This document shows positions 40,214-47,670 of a stretch of 47,670 nucleotides of DNA, piece after piece. How positions within the stretch are numbered: position 1 is the first letter of the stretch; each line of letters starts with the position of its first letter. Both the position numbers and the translations under genes were made by a program. This DNA comes from Streptosporangiales bacterium. GTDB lineage: Bacteria; Actinomycetota; Actinomycetes; Streptosporangiales; WHST01. The notes under the pieces are model-generated. The model saw nothing but the letters and a program-made list of their open reading frames with translations. It did not search any database and was not told the origin of the DNA. The DNA is taken from assembly GCA_009379955.1 (NCBI GenBank), contig WHST01000039.1:1-47670 (forward strand), in the 5' to 3' direction.

Positions 40214-41821
40214 CTAAGGGGTGGCCGCGCGGGCGATGATCGCCTCGGTGTCGACGCCGCGGGGGAGGGTGCCGAACGTGTGACCCCAGTCACCCCCGAG
40301 GCGTGTGGCGCAGAACGCGTCGGCCACCGCCGGGTCGCCGTGCCTGACCAGGAGTGAGCCGGTCAGGACCAGTGCGGTGCGCTCGGCGAGGCGTCGTGCG
40401 CGGGCCTCGACACCGGCGAGGTCGGCGAGGTCGGTCAGCAGGTCGGTCACCGCCTTGTCGAGGCGGGCGTCCGCGCCCCTGGCCGACCCGATCTCGATGA
40501 GCAGTGCGTCGAGCGTGGACCGGTCGCGGAGCGCGCGGAGCAGGTCGAGCGCGTTGACGCTGCCCGACCCCTCCCAGATCGAGTTGAGCGGCGCCTCGCG
40601 GTACAGCCGCGCCATGCCCCACTCCTCGACGTAACCGTTGCCGCCCAGGCACTCCAGCGCCTCGGCGGTGGTGACGGGCGCCCGCTTGCAGACGAGGTAC
40701 TTGCCGACGGGCAGCCCGATGCGGAGCAGCTCGGACTCGCCCGCGTCGACCGCCGCGGCGAGCCGCAGCAGGAGCGTCGTCGCCGCCTCGGACTCGACGA
40801 CGAGGTCGGCGAGCACGTTGCGCATCAGCGGTTGGTCGGCGAGCGCCGAGCCGAACACGGTGCGGTGGCGGGCGTAGTGCGCCGCCCGGACCACCGCCTG
40901 GCGCATCACCGAGGCGGAGCCTGCGATGCAGTCGAGTCGGGTGGCAGCGACCATCTCGATGATCGTGCGTACGCCGCGGCCCTCCTCGCCGAGCCGCGCC
41001 GCGTGCGCGGCGTCGAACTCGACCTCGCTCGACGCGTTCGACCGGTTGCCGAGCTTGTCCTTCAACCGCTGGATGTGGAAGGCGTTGCGGCCGCCGTCCG
41101 GCAGCACCCGGGGGAGGACGAAGCAGGTGAGCCCACCGGGCGCCTGGGCGAGGACGAGGAAGACGTCCGACATCGGTGCGGAGCAGAACCACTTGTGCCC
41201 GGTGAGGACGTACTCGCCCGCATTGCCCGCGGGCTCCGCGCGCGTGGTGTTCGCGCGTACGTCCGACCCGCCCTGCTTCTCCGTCATGCCCATGCCGGCG
41301 AGTGCGCCGGCCTTGCCGTGCGCCGGCGTGAGGCCGGGCTCGTAGCGACCGGACGTCAGCAGCGGTTCCCACGTGGCGGCCAGCGCGGGGTCGACGCGCA
41401 GCGCGGGAACCGCCGCGTGGGTCATGGAGACGGGGCACAGGTGACCCTGCTCGACCTGTGACCACAGGTAGAAGCCGGCGGCGCGCGCGACGTGCGCGCC
41501 GGCACGCGGCTCGGCCCACGGCCCGCCGGCCAGCCCCCAGCCGACGGCGCGGTCGAGCAGCCGGTGCCACGACGGGTGGAACTCGACCTCGTCGACGCGC
41601 GCGCCGCCGCGGTCGTGGGTGCGGAGCTCGGGCGGATGAGTGTTCGCGAGGTCGCCCCAGTCCTGCGCCTCGGCGCTGCCGGTGGCCCTGCCGATCTCGG
41701 TGAGCCGGTCGCCCGCCCACCCTGCGCCGTATGCCCCGACCCCCGCGGCGAGGGTCGGGTCGGCGGCGAACGCGTCGTAGTCGTCCGGCGGTGGTACCTG
41801 GTTGAGCGGTGCCGTCGACAT
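40214..41821 (-). CDS. aidB: AidB-like acyl-CoA dehydrogenase
   Basis: The 535-aa flavoprotein matches the AidB branch of the acyl-CoA dehydrogenase family: LAGMGMTEKQGGSDVRANTT, LTGHKWFCSAPMSDVFLVLA, RLKDKLGNRSNASSEVEFD, and LECLGGNGYVEEWGMARLYR with EAPLNSIWEGSGSVNALDLL. AidB is linked to protection from alkylation damage in Escherichia coli. The actinobacterial function may differ. GAGGAG precedes the ATG. It is divergent from the YihY gene. Confidence 0.9.
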   Translation of the reverse strand: MSTAPLNQVPPPDDYDAFAADPTLAAGVGAYGAGWAGDRLTEIGRATGSAEAQDWGDLANTHPPELRTHDRGGARVDEVEFHPSWHRLLDRAVGWGLAGGPWAEPRAGAHVARAAGFYLWSQVEQGHLCPVSMTHAAVPALRVDPALAATWEPLLTSGRYEPGLTPAHGKAGALAGMGMTEKQGGSDVRANTTRAEPAGNAGEYVLTGHKWFCSAPMSDVFLVLAQAPGGLTCFVLPRVLPDGGRNAFHIQRLKDKLGNRSNASSEVEFDAAHAARLGEEGRGVRTIIEMVAATRLDCIAGSASVMRQAVVRAAHYARHRTVFGSALADQPLMRNVLADLVVESEAATTLLLRLAAAVDAGESELLRIGLPVGKYLVCKRAPVTTAEALECLGGNGYVEEWGMARLYREAPLNSIWEGSGSVNALDLLRALRDRSTLDALLIEIGSARGADARLDKAVTDLLTDLADLAGVEARARRLAERTALVLTGSLLVRHGDPAVADAFCATRLGGDWGHTFGTLPRGVDTEAIIARAATP

Positions 41822-41887
41822 GCGGTCTCCTCGTGGTCGGCGGGCCGTGGTCGGCGATCCCGACCCGCACGCCGTACCTTAGAGCCC

Positions 41888-42880
41888 ATGGCGACGGCCA
41901 CCGGTCAACGTCGTGGGATTCGAGCGCTCGTGACCCGCTCACTGGCGCGCCTGTGGGGTGCGCCGTGGTTCCGTCCCGTCCGCCACGCCGGCCTCATCGT
42001 CAGGCGCACGGTCGTCGCGCTGTTCCGCTACCGCGTCACCGGCCTCGCGGCCGAGGCGGCCTTCTGGGCGCTGATGTCGCTGCCGCCGCTGGTCCTCGGG
42101 CTCATCGGCATGCTCGGCCACTTCCGCAGCTGGCTCGGACCCGACACGCTCAACGCGATCAGGGAATGGATCCTGCACGGCTCCGCCGTCGTGCTGACCG
42201 ACCGCACCGTCGACGTCGTCGTCGCCCCGATCGTCGACGACGTGTTCCGTGGCGGTTCGGCCGACATCATCTCGATCGGCTTCCTGATCTCCCTCTGGTC
42301 CGGCTCGCGCGCGCTCAACGTGTACGTCGACACGATCACGATCGCGTACGGCCTCGCCGGCCACCGCGGGATCGTCAGGACCCGAGCCCTGTCGTTCGCC
42401 CTCTACGTCGTCGGGCTCGGGATCGGGCTCGTCGTGCTCCCGCTGCTCGTCGCCGGTCCCACCCTCGTCGAGCAGGCGATCCCGGAGAGCGCTCGCTGGG
42501 TGAACATCTTCTACTGGCCCGTCGTCGTGCTGTTCAGCGTGGCGTTCCTCGCGTCGCTGTACTCGATCAGCGTCCCGGTGCGCACGGCGTGGTGGCGCGA
42601 CCTGCCCGGCTCCGTCGTCGCGATCGTCATCTGGGTCACGGGCAGCTTCTTCCTCCGCGAATACCTCGGCGCCTCGTTCTCCGGCTCGACGATCTACGGG
42701 TCGCTCGCCGCCCCCGTCGCCGTGCTCGCGTGGCTCTACCTCACGGCCCTGGCGATCCTCATCGGCGCCTCGCTCAACGCCGAGATCGACAGGGAGTGGC
42801 CGTCGCCGAGCACCGCGCAGGCACGCGGCAACGGCCTGCCCGGCCGGCCCGGCGTGAACGTCGACGCGAAATTGCTGTGA
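41888..42880 (+). CDS. YihY/BrkB-family membrane protein
   Basis: The 330-aa protein has six predicted membrane segments and family motifs: RYRVTGLAAEAAFWALMSLP, LISLWSGSRALNVYVDTITI, and GASFSGSTIYGSLAAPVAVL then LTALAILIGASLNAEI. Some members were once called RNase BN, but the function is unknown. TACCTT lies 7 nt before the ATG, suggesting a leaderless message. Confidence 0.88.
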   Translation: MATATGQRRGIRALVTRSLARLWGAPWFRPVRHAGLIVRRTVVALFRYRVTGLAAEAAFWALMSLPPLVLGLIGMLGHFRSWLGPDTLNAIREWILHGSAVVLTDRTVDVVVAPIVDDVFRGGSADIISIGFLISLWSGSRALNVYVDTITIAYGLAGHRGIVRTRALSFALYVVGLGIGLVVLPLLVAGPTLVEQAIPESARWVNIFYWPVVVLFSVAFLASLYSISVPVRTAWWRDLPGSVVAIVIWVTGSFFLREYLGASFSGSTIYGSLAAPVAVLAWLYLTALAILIGASLNAEIDREWPSPSTAQARGNGLPGRPGVNVDAKLL

Positions 42881-42944
42881 CACCGGCAGCCGGGGGATCT
42901 AGTGTCTGCCTCGAGCAGATACGGCGTACGAGGAGGTGGTGGAA

Positions 42945-43001
42945 ATGGCGGTCTCGTCCCACGTACTGCACGTTCCCGACCACCGGGTCGTGCGACGGTG
43001 A
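42945..43001 (+). CDS. 18-aa mini-ORF upstream of rsgA
   Basis: The ORF MAVSSHVLHVPDHRVVRR has GAGGAGG upstream and ends inside the left arm of a small hairpin 55 nt before rsgA. It could be a leader peptide controlling rsgA or a small stable peptide. There is no run of one rare amino acid that would point to classical attenuation. Confidence 0.4.
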   Translation: MAVSSHVLHVPDHRVVRR

Positions 43002-43027
43002 CAGGCGTCCGGCCCTCCGTCGCCTGT
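43001..43027 (+). promoter_or_regulatory. Hairpin between mini-ORF and rsgA
   Basis: ACAGGCG pairs with CGCCTGT over a 13-nt loop. The mini-ORF stop codon ends at the first base of the stem, so a ribosome stopping there would melt it. The rsgA ribosome binding site (GGAAAGG) lies 12 nt further on. Confidence 0.35.
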
Positions 43028-43055
43028 GCCCGTCCTGCCGGAAAGGCACCTTCTC

Positions 43056-44117
43056 ATGTCAGCTCCCACGTTCAGCTCGCTCGGCTGGGACGCCGAGCGA
43101 GCGGCGGCGTTCGCCGCCCTCGATGACGACTCACTGACACCGGCCCGGGTCACCAGGGTCGACCGCGGCGGCTGCGACCTGCTGACCGCCGACGGCCCCT
43201 GGCGCGCCACGTACGGATCCGGCGTCCTCACCACCCTGCCCTGCACCGGCGACTGGATCGGCGCGCGACGCTGGCCCGATGACCGCGTGACCATCGAGGT
43301 CGTGCTCGAGCGACGCACGCTCGTCCAACGTGTCGTGGTCACCCCCGGGCAGTCGGCCAGCCAGCCGCTCGTCGCCAACGTCGACGTCGTCCTGATCGCG
43401 GAGGGCGCGGTCCCCGACCCCGATCTCGGCCGGCTCGAACGGCTGCTCGCGGTCGCCTGGGAGAGCGGCGCCGCCCCGGTCATCCTGCTCACCAAGGCCG
43501 ACCTCGCCGGCGACGCGATCGACGTACTCGTCGACGACGTCGTCGCCATCGCGCCCGGTGCGCCCGTCCACGCGGTGAGTTCCGTCACCGGCGACGGTCT
43601 CGAAGGCGTCCGCGAGCACCTCGGCCCGGGACGGACGGCCGCGCTGCTCGGCGCCTCCGGCGTCGGGAAGTCGACACTCGTGAACGCACTCGCCGGCGTC
43701 ACGGTCATGGCCACGCGCATGCTGCGGGCCGACGGCAAGGGCAGGCACACGACGGTGACCCGCGAGCTGATCCCGCTGCCCGACGGCACGGTGCTCGTCG
43801 ACACCCCTGGACTGCGCAGCATCGGCCTCAACGTCGCCAGGGAGAACGTCGGCCGCGTCTTCGCGGACATCGAGGAGCTGGCGTCCCGATGCCGGTTCGG
43901 TGACTGCACCCACGAGGTCGAGCCCGACTGCGCCGTGCGCGCCGCGCTCGACGCGGGCGAGCTGGCCGAACGCCGCATGCGCAGCTGGCGCAAGCTGCAA
44001 CGCGAGGCGCTGTACCAGCAGGCAAGGGTCGACCAGCGCCTCCGGGCCGAGCGCCGCAAGGAGCAACTGCGCCGCGGACGCGAGGCGCGAGACGCCAGGG
44101 GCCGCGCCCGTCGCTGA
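43056..44117 (+). CDS. rsgA: Ribosome small-subunit-dependent GTPase A
   Basis: The 353-aa protein is a circularly permuted GTPase for late 30S maturation. An OB-like N-terminus is followed by NVDVVLIAEGA and ILLTKADL (G4) before GASGVGKSTLVNAL (G1) and VDTPGLRSIG (G3). A zinc-binding CRFGDCTHEVEPDC follows, then a basic C-terminal tail. The ATG has GGAAAGG upstream. A GTG 30 nt upstream in the same frame is less likely. Confidence 0.95.
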   Translation: MSAPTFSSLGWDAERAAAFAALDDDSLTPARVTRVDRGGCDLLTADGPWRATYGSGVLTTLPCTGDWIGARRWPDDRVTIEVVLERRTLVQRVVVTPGQSASQPLVANVDVVLIAEGAVPDPDLGRLERLLAVAWESGAAPVILLTKADLAGDAIDVLVDDVVAIAPGAPVHAVSSVTGDGLEGVREHLGPGRTAALLGASGVGKSTLVNALAGVTVMATRMLRADGKGRHTTVTRELIPLPDGTVLVDTPGLRSIGLNVARENVGRVFADIEELASRCRFGDCTHEVEPDCAVRAALDAGELAERRMRSWRKLQREALYQQARVDQRLRAERRKEQLRRGREARDARGRARR

Positions 44118-44170
44118 ATGCGCGGCTGCCCAGGTGCCGCCTTCCGCAGGCGCACCACGAGGTACAGACT

Positions 44171-44824
44171 GTGCGCATGCAGTTCCGTGACCGAGCGGAT
44201 GCGGGAAGGCAGCTGGGACTCGCGGTGGAGCTGTACCGCGACACCCGGCCCGTCGTCGTCGGACTCGTGCGCGGAGGTGTGGTCGTCGCCGCCGAGGTGG
44301 CGCGCGCGCTCGATGTCCCGGTCTACGCGACCCTCGTGCGCAAGCTCGGTCATCCCTGTTATCCCGAGCTCGGACTCGGCGCCATCGCAGAGGACGGCGT
44401 CCCCGTCTGGAACGAGCCGGTGCTCGGCCAGGCACCGAGCACCGAGTCCGCCAGGTACGGCATCCTCGCGCGCGAACGAGCCGAGATGAAGCGCCGGCTG
44501 GCGTGCTTCACGTCGGGGCTGCTGCCGGACTCCCTCGACGGCCGCACCGTGCTGCTCGTCGACGACGGCCTGGCGACGGGCGGGTCGGCCCGCGCCGCGG
44601 TCGGCTTCGTACGGCGGCGCAGGCCGGCGAAGCTCGTGCTGACCGTCCCCGTCGGGTCTCCCGACGCGGTACACCTGCTGCGCGACGTGGTCGACGACCT
44701 CATCACCCTCGTGACCCCGGCCGATTTCGAGTCCGTCGGGCGCTGGTACGACAGTTTCGAGCAGTGTGACGACGCCGGCGTGTTCGCTGCGTTAGGGCAT
44801 GATCACGGACTGCGGTCGCGCTGA
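44171..44824 (+). CDS. Phosphoribosyltransferase-family protein
   Basis: The 217-aa protein has the PRPP-binding loop VLLVDDGLATGGSARAAV and an N-terminal RPVVVGLVRGGVVVAAEVAR, like the predicted phosphoribosyltransferases linked to erythromycin-esterase-like or hydrolase domains. The substrate is unknown. The GTG at 44,171 is 7 nt after GAGGT. An ATG two codons later is the alternative. Confidence 0.85.
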   Translation: MRMQFRDRADAGRQLGLAVELYRDTRPVVVGLVRGGVVVAAEVARALDVPVYATLVRKLGHPCYPELGLGAIAEDGVPVWNEPVLGQAPSTESARYGILARERAEMKRRLACFTSGLLPDSLDGRTVLLVDDGLATGGSARAAVGFVRRRRPAKLVLTVPVGSPDAVHLLRDVVDDLITLVTPADFESVGRWYDSFEQCDDAGVFAALGHDHGLRSR

Positions 44825-44904
44825 ATTCATTCGGAACCGGCGTGTTGATCGCGGCGTCCCACGCTTCGTATCGTCGAACCTCACACACCGGGGGAGACAC
44901 AAAA

Positions 44905-45192
44905 GTGCGTGACCTACAGCTGCTGATGTCCGCGAGCGCTCGCTGGAGCGATTCTGCCGCATGCAGCACCGTATCGGCCGACCTGTTCTTCGACAGCGAG
45001 GGCGAGACGCGAGAAGGACGCGAAATCCGTGAACGGGCCGCGAAGGCGGTCTGCGCCGGCTGTCCGGCTCTCGCCGTCTGCCTCGACTTCGCCGTCGACC
45101 GTCCCGGCCTGCACGGCCTGTGGGGCGGCATGAACGGCCGTGAGCGTGCGGCAGAGCGCCGGCGCCGGTCGAGATCGGTCGCGGCGGCCTAG
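44905..45192 (+). CDS. WhiB-family iron-sulphur regulator
   Basis: This 95-aa protein has the four WhiB cysteines at about residues 20, 50, 53 and 59 (CAGCPALAVC), the GLHGLWGGMNGRER turn, and a basic C-terminus (RRRRSRSVAAA). It should bind a 4Fe-4S cluster and partner with the principal sigma factor. The GTG has GGGGGAG 8 nt upstream. Which WhiB class it belongs to cannot be settled by eye. Confidence 0.92.
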   Translation: MRDLQLLMSASARWSDSAACSTVSADLFFDSEGETREGREIRERAAKAVCAGCPALAVCLDFAVDRPGLHGLWGGMNGRERAAERRRRSRSVAAA

Positions 45193-45224
45193 ACCTCCCC
45201 GGCGGGCAAACCACAACAGACCCG

Positions 45225-45262
45225 GCGCATCGGCGCGTGGATTCGAACCCGCGCCGGTGCGC
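45225..45262. terminator. Hairpin after whiB with tRNA T-loop-like loop
   Basis: GCGCA/TGCGC and GGCGCG/CGCGCC stems are separated by a 2-nt internal loop and close on TGGATTCGAACC. It lies 32 nt after the whiB stop, so a terminator is the simplest reading. The loop resembles the complement of a tRNA T-arm (GGTTCGAATCC), but the flanks do not fold as a tRNA. Confidence 0.55.
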
Positions 45263-45329
45263 CTCCAAACGTGCCGCGACGCCCTGTGCCACTGTGACCT
45301 CGAGGTTCCTCGCGAACAGGGGAGCGACC

Positions 45330-46424
45330 GTGGCCGAGATCGTTTGTCCGCACTGTCATGCGACGGTGCCAAGAGACGGTGCCTTCTGCCCGCGGTGCAG
45401 GAGCTTCATCGGGTCCGGCGTCGCCGCTGAGGGCGCCTCGCGACGGACCGTCGAGCCCGCGGCCGTCACGGGGCGCCGCGCGGAGGCGCTCGCCGAGGAG
45501 TCGACCGCCGAGCCCGTCTCCGCGGGTCCCCAGGACACGGGTACCAGGCACACCGAGGTGAGGGACGTCGTCGAGGAAGCCGTCCGCTCGTCGATGGCCA
45601 CGAAGCGCGGCAACCGGATCGCGCTCGACGACGACCCCGGTGACGACCCGTATCCCTCCGACTCCGCGGTCGCCCGGCGCCGACGTCCCGCGGGCGCCGG
45701 GTCGCCGCGCAGCCGTCGTCCCGGTGGGAGCGACGGCACGAGGATGCCTCCGGGTCGCGACGACGGCCCGCCACCGCTGGCCAGGTTCGTCGCCTGGATC
45801 CTCGCCGTTCCCGACCGGGTCCGCACCACCTCCAGGCGGCTCGGGGCCCTGCCCGTCGTCGTCCTCGTCGTGGTCCTGGCGCTGCTCGCGTCCGGTGGTC
45901 TCCTGTACGCGGTCGGCGCGTTCGACAGCAGACCCGACACCAAGCCGGTGGCGAAGAGCCCGGTGCGGGTGCTCGCACCGGCGTCCTTCAAGGCGTCGTG
46001 CGCGGCCAAGCCGAGCACGACCGCGGCGGGCAAGAAGGTGACGTTCGGCGCGAAGCACCTGGTCGACGGCGAGACCACCACCGGCTGGCGGTGTCCTGGC
46101 GACGGCAGCAGGCAGCAGGTGACGTTCTCGTTCGCCGAACCGGTCGAGGTGACCAAGGTGGCGCTCGTCCCCGGCTGGGCGACGAAGGACCCCACCAGCA
46201 AGGCCGACAGGTTCGCCGAGAACGGCGCCCCGACCGCCGTCGCCTGGCGGTTCGACAAGACGTCGGTCAAGCAACGCATCGCCAGGCCGGAGCCGGCGTG
46301 GGCGACGATGACCCTCGACGCCCCCGTGACGACCCGCGCGGTGACCATGAGCATCGACGCGGTCCGCAAGGGCGAGCGGCGCGCGATGGTCGCGGTGAGC
46401 GAGATCCGCATCTACGGACGTTGA
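45330..46424 (+). CDS. Zinc-ribbon membrane protein with discoidin-like C-terminal domain
   Basis: The 364-aa protein opens with a zinc ribbon (IVCPHCHATVPRDGAFCPRC, residues 4-23), continues with a long acidic and Arg/Gly-rich disordered region, and has one transmembrane segment (LPVVVLVVVLALLASGGLLY, near residue 180). The extracellular part (GAKHLVDGETTTGWRCPGDG, then VTFSFAEPVEVTKVALVPGW and SEIRIYG) has the layout of an F5/8-type C discoidin fold. The GTG has GGGGAG upstream. The function is unknown; carbohydrate or cell-surface binding is an inference. Confidence 0.75.
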   Translation: MAEIVCPHCHATVPRDGAFCPRCRSFIGSGVAAEGASRRTVEPAAVTGRRAEALAEESTAEPVSAGPQDTGTRHTEVRDVVEEAVRSSMATKRGNRIALDDDPGDDPYPSDSAVARRRRPAGAGSPRSRRPGGSDGTRMPPGRDDGPPPLARFVAWILAVPDRVRTTSRRLGALPVVVLVVVLALLASGGLLYAVGAFDSRPDTKPVAKSPVRVLAPASFKASCAAKPSTTAAGKKVTFGAKHLVDGETTTGWRCPGDGSRQQVTFSFAEPVEVTKVALVPGWATKDPTSKADRFAENGAPTAVAWRFDKTSVKQRIARPEPAWATMTLDAPVTTRAVTMSIDAVRKGERRAMVAVSEIRIYGR

Positions 46425-46504
46425 TTCGCGGGCCCTGCCCGATCGCGGCGAAGGACACGTGTCGTTCTCATGCCGAGATGGTGTGATCTGGCGGTCACTT
46501 TCGG

Positions 46505-46510
46505 TATAGT
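46505..46510 (+). promoter_or_regulatory. -10-like TATAGT directly before a terminator
   Basis: TATAGT is a good -10 box, but no good -35 is visible. Transcripts starting near 46,517 would run straight into the terminator at 46,519-46,558, giving an RNA of about 40 nt. Confidence 0.35.
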
Positions 46511-46518
46511 CGCTCTTC

Positions 46519-46558
46519 GCCACCTCTTCTCTCTCGGGGCGAGAAGAGGTGGCTTTTT
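46519..46558 (+). terminator. Strong intrinsic terminator with U-tract
   Basis: GCCACCTCTTCTC pairs perfectly with GAGAAGAGGTGGC over a 9-nt loop and TTTTT follows. It is the only textbook rho-independent terminator with a U-run that I see in the window. It lies between the zinc-ribbon gene and the dioxygenase gene. Confidence 0.9.
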
Positions 46559-46631
46559 CATCCCCGCCGTCTAGTTGACGATTCAAGCGTCGAGCTACGC
46601 TGAGCCCAGGACCACGACGCAGGGGGCGCTC

Positions 46632-47432
46632 ATGTCCGACGAACGGACCCCGGGCACGCGGATGCCGGTGCTCTATCTCAGCCACGGCGCGCCGCCGCTC
46701 GCCGACGACGCCGTGTGGACCCGCGAGCTCGCCGACTGGGCGGGACGGTTCCCGCGGCCGCGCGCGGTGTTGATGGTCTCCGCGCACTGGGAGGAGTCGC
46801 CGCTCACGCTCGGCGCGACGTCGACGGTGCCCCTGACGTACGACTTCTGGGGCTTCCCGCAGCGCTACTACGACGTCGAGTACCCGGCACCGGGGGCGCC
46901 GGAGCTCGCCGCCGCCGTCCGCCGGCTGCTGCACTCGCCCGAGTACCCGGTGCACGACGATCCCAGGCGCGGGCTCGACCACGGCGCGTACGTGCCGCTC
47001 GTCGAGATGTACCCGGACGCCGACGTGCCGGTGCTCCAGGTGTCGATGCCGACGCTGGAGCCGGAGACACTGTTCAGGCTGGGACGCGGCCTGGCGCCGC
47101 TGCGCGACGACGGCGTGCTGGTCGTCGGCAGCGGGTTCACGACGCACAACCTGCACGAGACCGACATGAGCCGGGGGAGTGACATCGCTCCGCCGACGTG
47201 GTCGACCGAGTTCGACGACTGGGTCGACGGCGCGGTCGCCGCGACCGACGTCGACGCGCTGCTCGACTTCCGGCGCAAGGCACCCGCCGCGCACCGGGCA
47301 CATCCGCGTACGGAGCACTTCGCGCCGCTGTTCGTCGCTCTCGGCGCGGGCGTCGAGACGCTGCGCTCGAGCGAGGCTGTCATCGACGGCTACTGGTACG
47401 GCCTGGCGAAGCGCTCGTTCCAGTTCGACTGA
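46632..47432 (+). CDS. DODA-type extradiol ring-opening dioxygenase (YgiD/LigB-like)
   Basis: The 266-aa protein resembles the DODA/LigB superfamily. Metal- and substrate-site His residues appear in LYLSHGAPPLADD, LMVSAHWEESPLT, GLDHGAYVPLVEMY and PRTEHFAPLFVALGAG. Members open catechol or DOPA rings. The natural substrate is unknown. The ATG follows AGGGGGC. TACGCT near 46,596 is a possible -10 box. Confidence 0.9.
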   Translation: MSDERTPGTRMPVLYLSHGAPPLADDAVWTRELADWAGRFPRPRAVLMVSAHWEESPLTLGATSTVPLTYDFWGFPQRYYDVEYPAPGAPELAAAVRRLLHSPEYPVHDDPRRGLDHGAYVPLVEMYPDADVPVLQVSMPTLEPETLFRLGRGLAPLRDDGVLVVGSGFTTHNLHETDMSRGSDIAPPTWSTEFDDWVDGAVAATDVDALLDFRRKAPAAHRAHPRTEHFAPLFVALGAGVETLRSSEAVIDGYWYGLAKRSFQFD

Positions 47433-47443
47433 TCAGCGATGGT

Positions 47444-47536
47444 GCTTCACCTCGTGGAGATGGACTTCACCTCGTCCCTGCACGAGGTGAAGTCAACGCT
47501 GATCACGTTAACCTCGATTGTTCACGTGGGGTGGTG
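47444..47536 (+). repeat. Right copy of the 93-bp terminator-containing repeat
   Basis: It starts 11 nt after the dioxygenase stop and matches the left-end repeat on the opposite strand at 85 of 93 positions. The 40-nt outer part, including GATCACGTTAACC and CACGTGGGGTGGTG, is nearly invariant. The differences are mostly in the loop and the first stem. Confidence 0.85.
47463..47494. terminator. Hairpin within the right repeat copy
   Basis: GACTTCACCTCGT pairs with ACGAGGTGAAGTC over a CCCTGC loop. The stem is unchanged from the left copy while the centre has changed, which points to selection on the stem. Confidence 0.65.
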
Positions 47537-47573
47537 ACGTGTTTCTGACTTCGTGACGCACTTTGGCGTTGGA

Positions 47574-47670
47574 TTAGCCAACATCGTCGGGGTTCTGGGT
47601 GGGTTGAGTCTGTCGTTCTTGGCGGTGGGTGGCAAGCCGGTGTAGCCGGGCTTGCTCGAGGCCGGCCTGG
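47574..47670 (-). CDS. Partial C-terminal fragment, possible transposase
   Basis: The minus strand from the window edge reads QAGLEQARLHRLATHRQE and ends about 13 residues later in TAA. It is only about 31 codons. The basic Gln/His/Arg composition would fit the tail of a transposase, but no motif proves it. A small GTTGG/CCAAC hairpin overlaps its stop. Confidence 0.25.
   Translation of the reverse strand, partial: QAGLEQARLHRLATHRQERQTQPTQNPDDVG

Noticed and set aside
45225-45298. tRNA gene on the minus strand
   Set aside because: The T-arm-like loop lacks a proper 5-bp stem, the anticodon region does not fold, and the acceptor ends do not pair. I kept only the hairpin.

Overview
The window is chromosomal DNA of a high-GC actinobacterium. 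The evidence is strong G/C bias at third codon positions, many GTG starts, a WhiB regulator, a DUF3000 protein, a coproporphyrin-type haem branch (hemE, cgoX, hemQ), an IdeR/DtxR-type iron box, and stand-alone LigD-polymerase and LigC-type ligase genes. Several starts look leaderless, with a TANNNT box 6-7 nt before the start codon. I cannot fix genus or species from sequence alone.

Layout. Positions 1-5.6 kb carry a fatty-acid beta-oxidation pair (thiolase and multifunctional FadB-type protein), an FTR1 iron permease behind an iron box, and an EI24 membrane protein, all on the minus strand. Positions 5.6-15.6 kb hold ribonuclease D, a glutamine amidotransferase, DUF3000, a small zinc-ribbon protein, the haem genes hemE, cgoX and hemQ, a DUF4349 lipoprotein, an SRPBCC protein and a secreted endonuclease/phosphatase-fold nuclease.

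Positions 15,747-23,599 are an integrated element of about 7.85 kb, the most interesting part of the window. It is bounded by a 22-bp direct repeat and inserted in the 3' end of the LigD-type polymerase gene. It supplies a substitute 3' end to that gene and leaves the native 3' end stranded at 15,689-15,768. It carries a tyrosine integrase next to the right end, paired candidate integrase arm sites on both sides, a coupled minus-strand operon of small phage-type genes with a replication-initiator-like gene and GGTAACC iterons, an HK97-fold major capsid gene, a broken ParB-like gene, and two hairpins that would bury ribosome binding sites (first operon gene and capsid gene). No portal, large terminase, protease, tail or lysis gene is visible. 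I read it as a capsid-encoding phage satellite or a decaying remnant of one. Several reading-frame switches show decay or sequence error.

Positions 23.5-33.1 kb return to host genes: the LigD-type polymerase, a SUFU/TY-Chap-like protein coupled to a two-component system, a LigC-type ATP-dependent ligase, a DinB-like protein, an acyl-CoA dehydrogenase, and a PadR regulator coupled to a membrane protein. Positions 33.1-41.8 kb hold a RibD-C reductase, the treX-treY-treZ trehalose-from-glycogen operon and an AidB-like dehydrogenase. Positions 41.9-47.4 kb hold a YihY/BrkB membrane protein, rsgA, a phosphoribosyltransferase, whiB, a zinc-ribbon/discoidin-like membrane protein and a DODA-type dioxygenase. 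A 93-bp repeat containing a terminator-like hairpin lies in inverted orientation at both window ends, outside the first and last genes.
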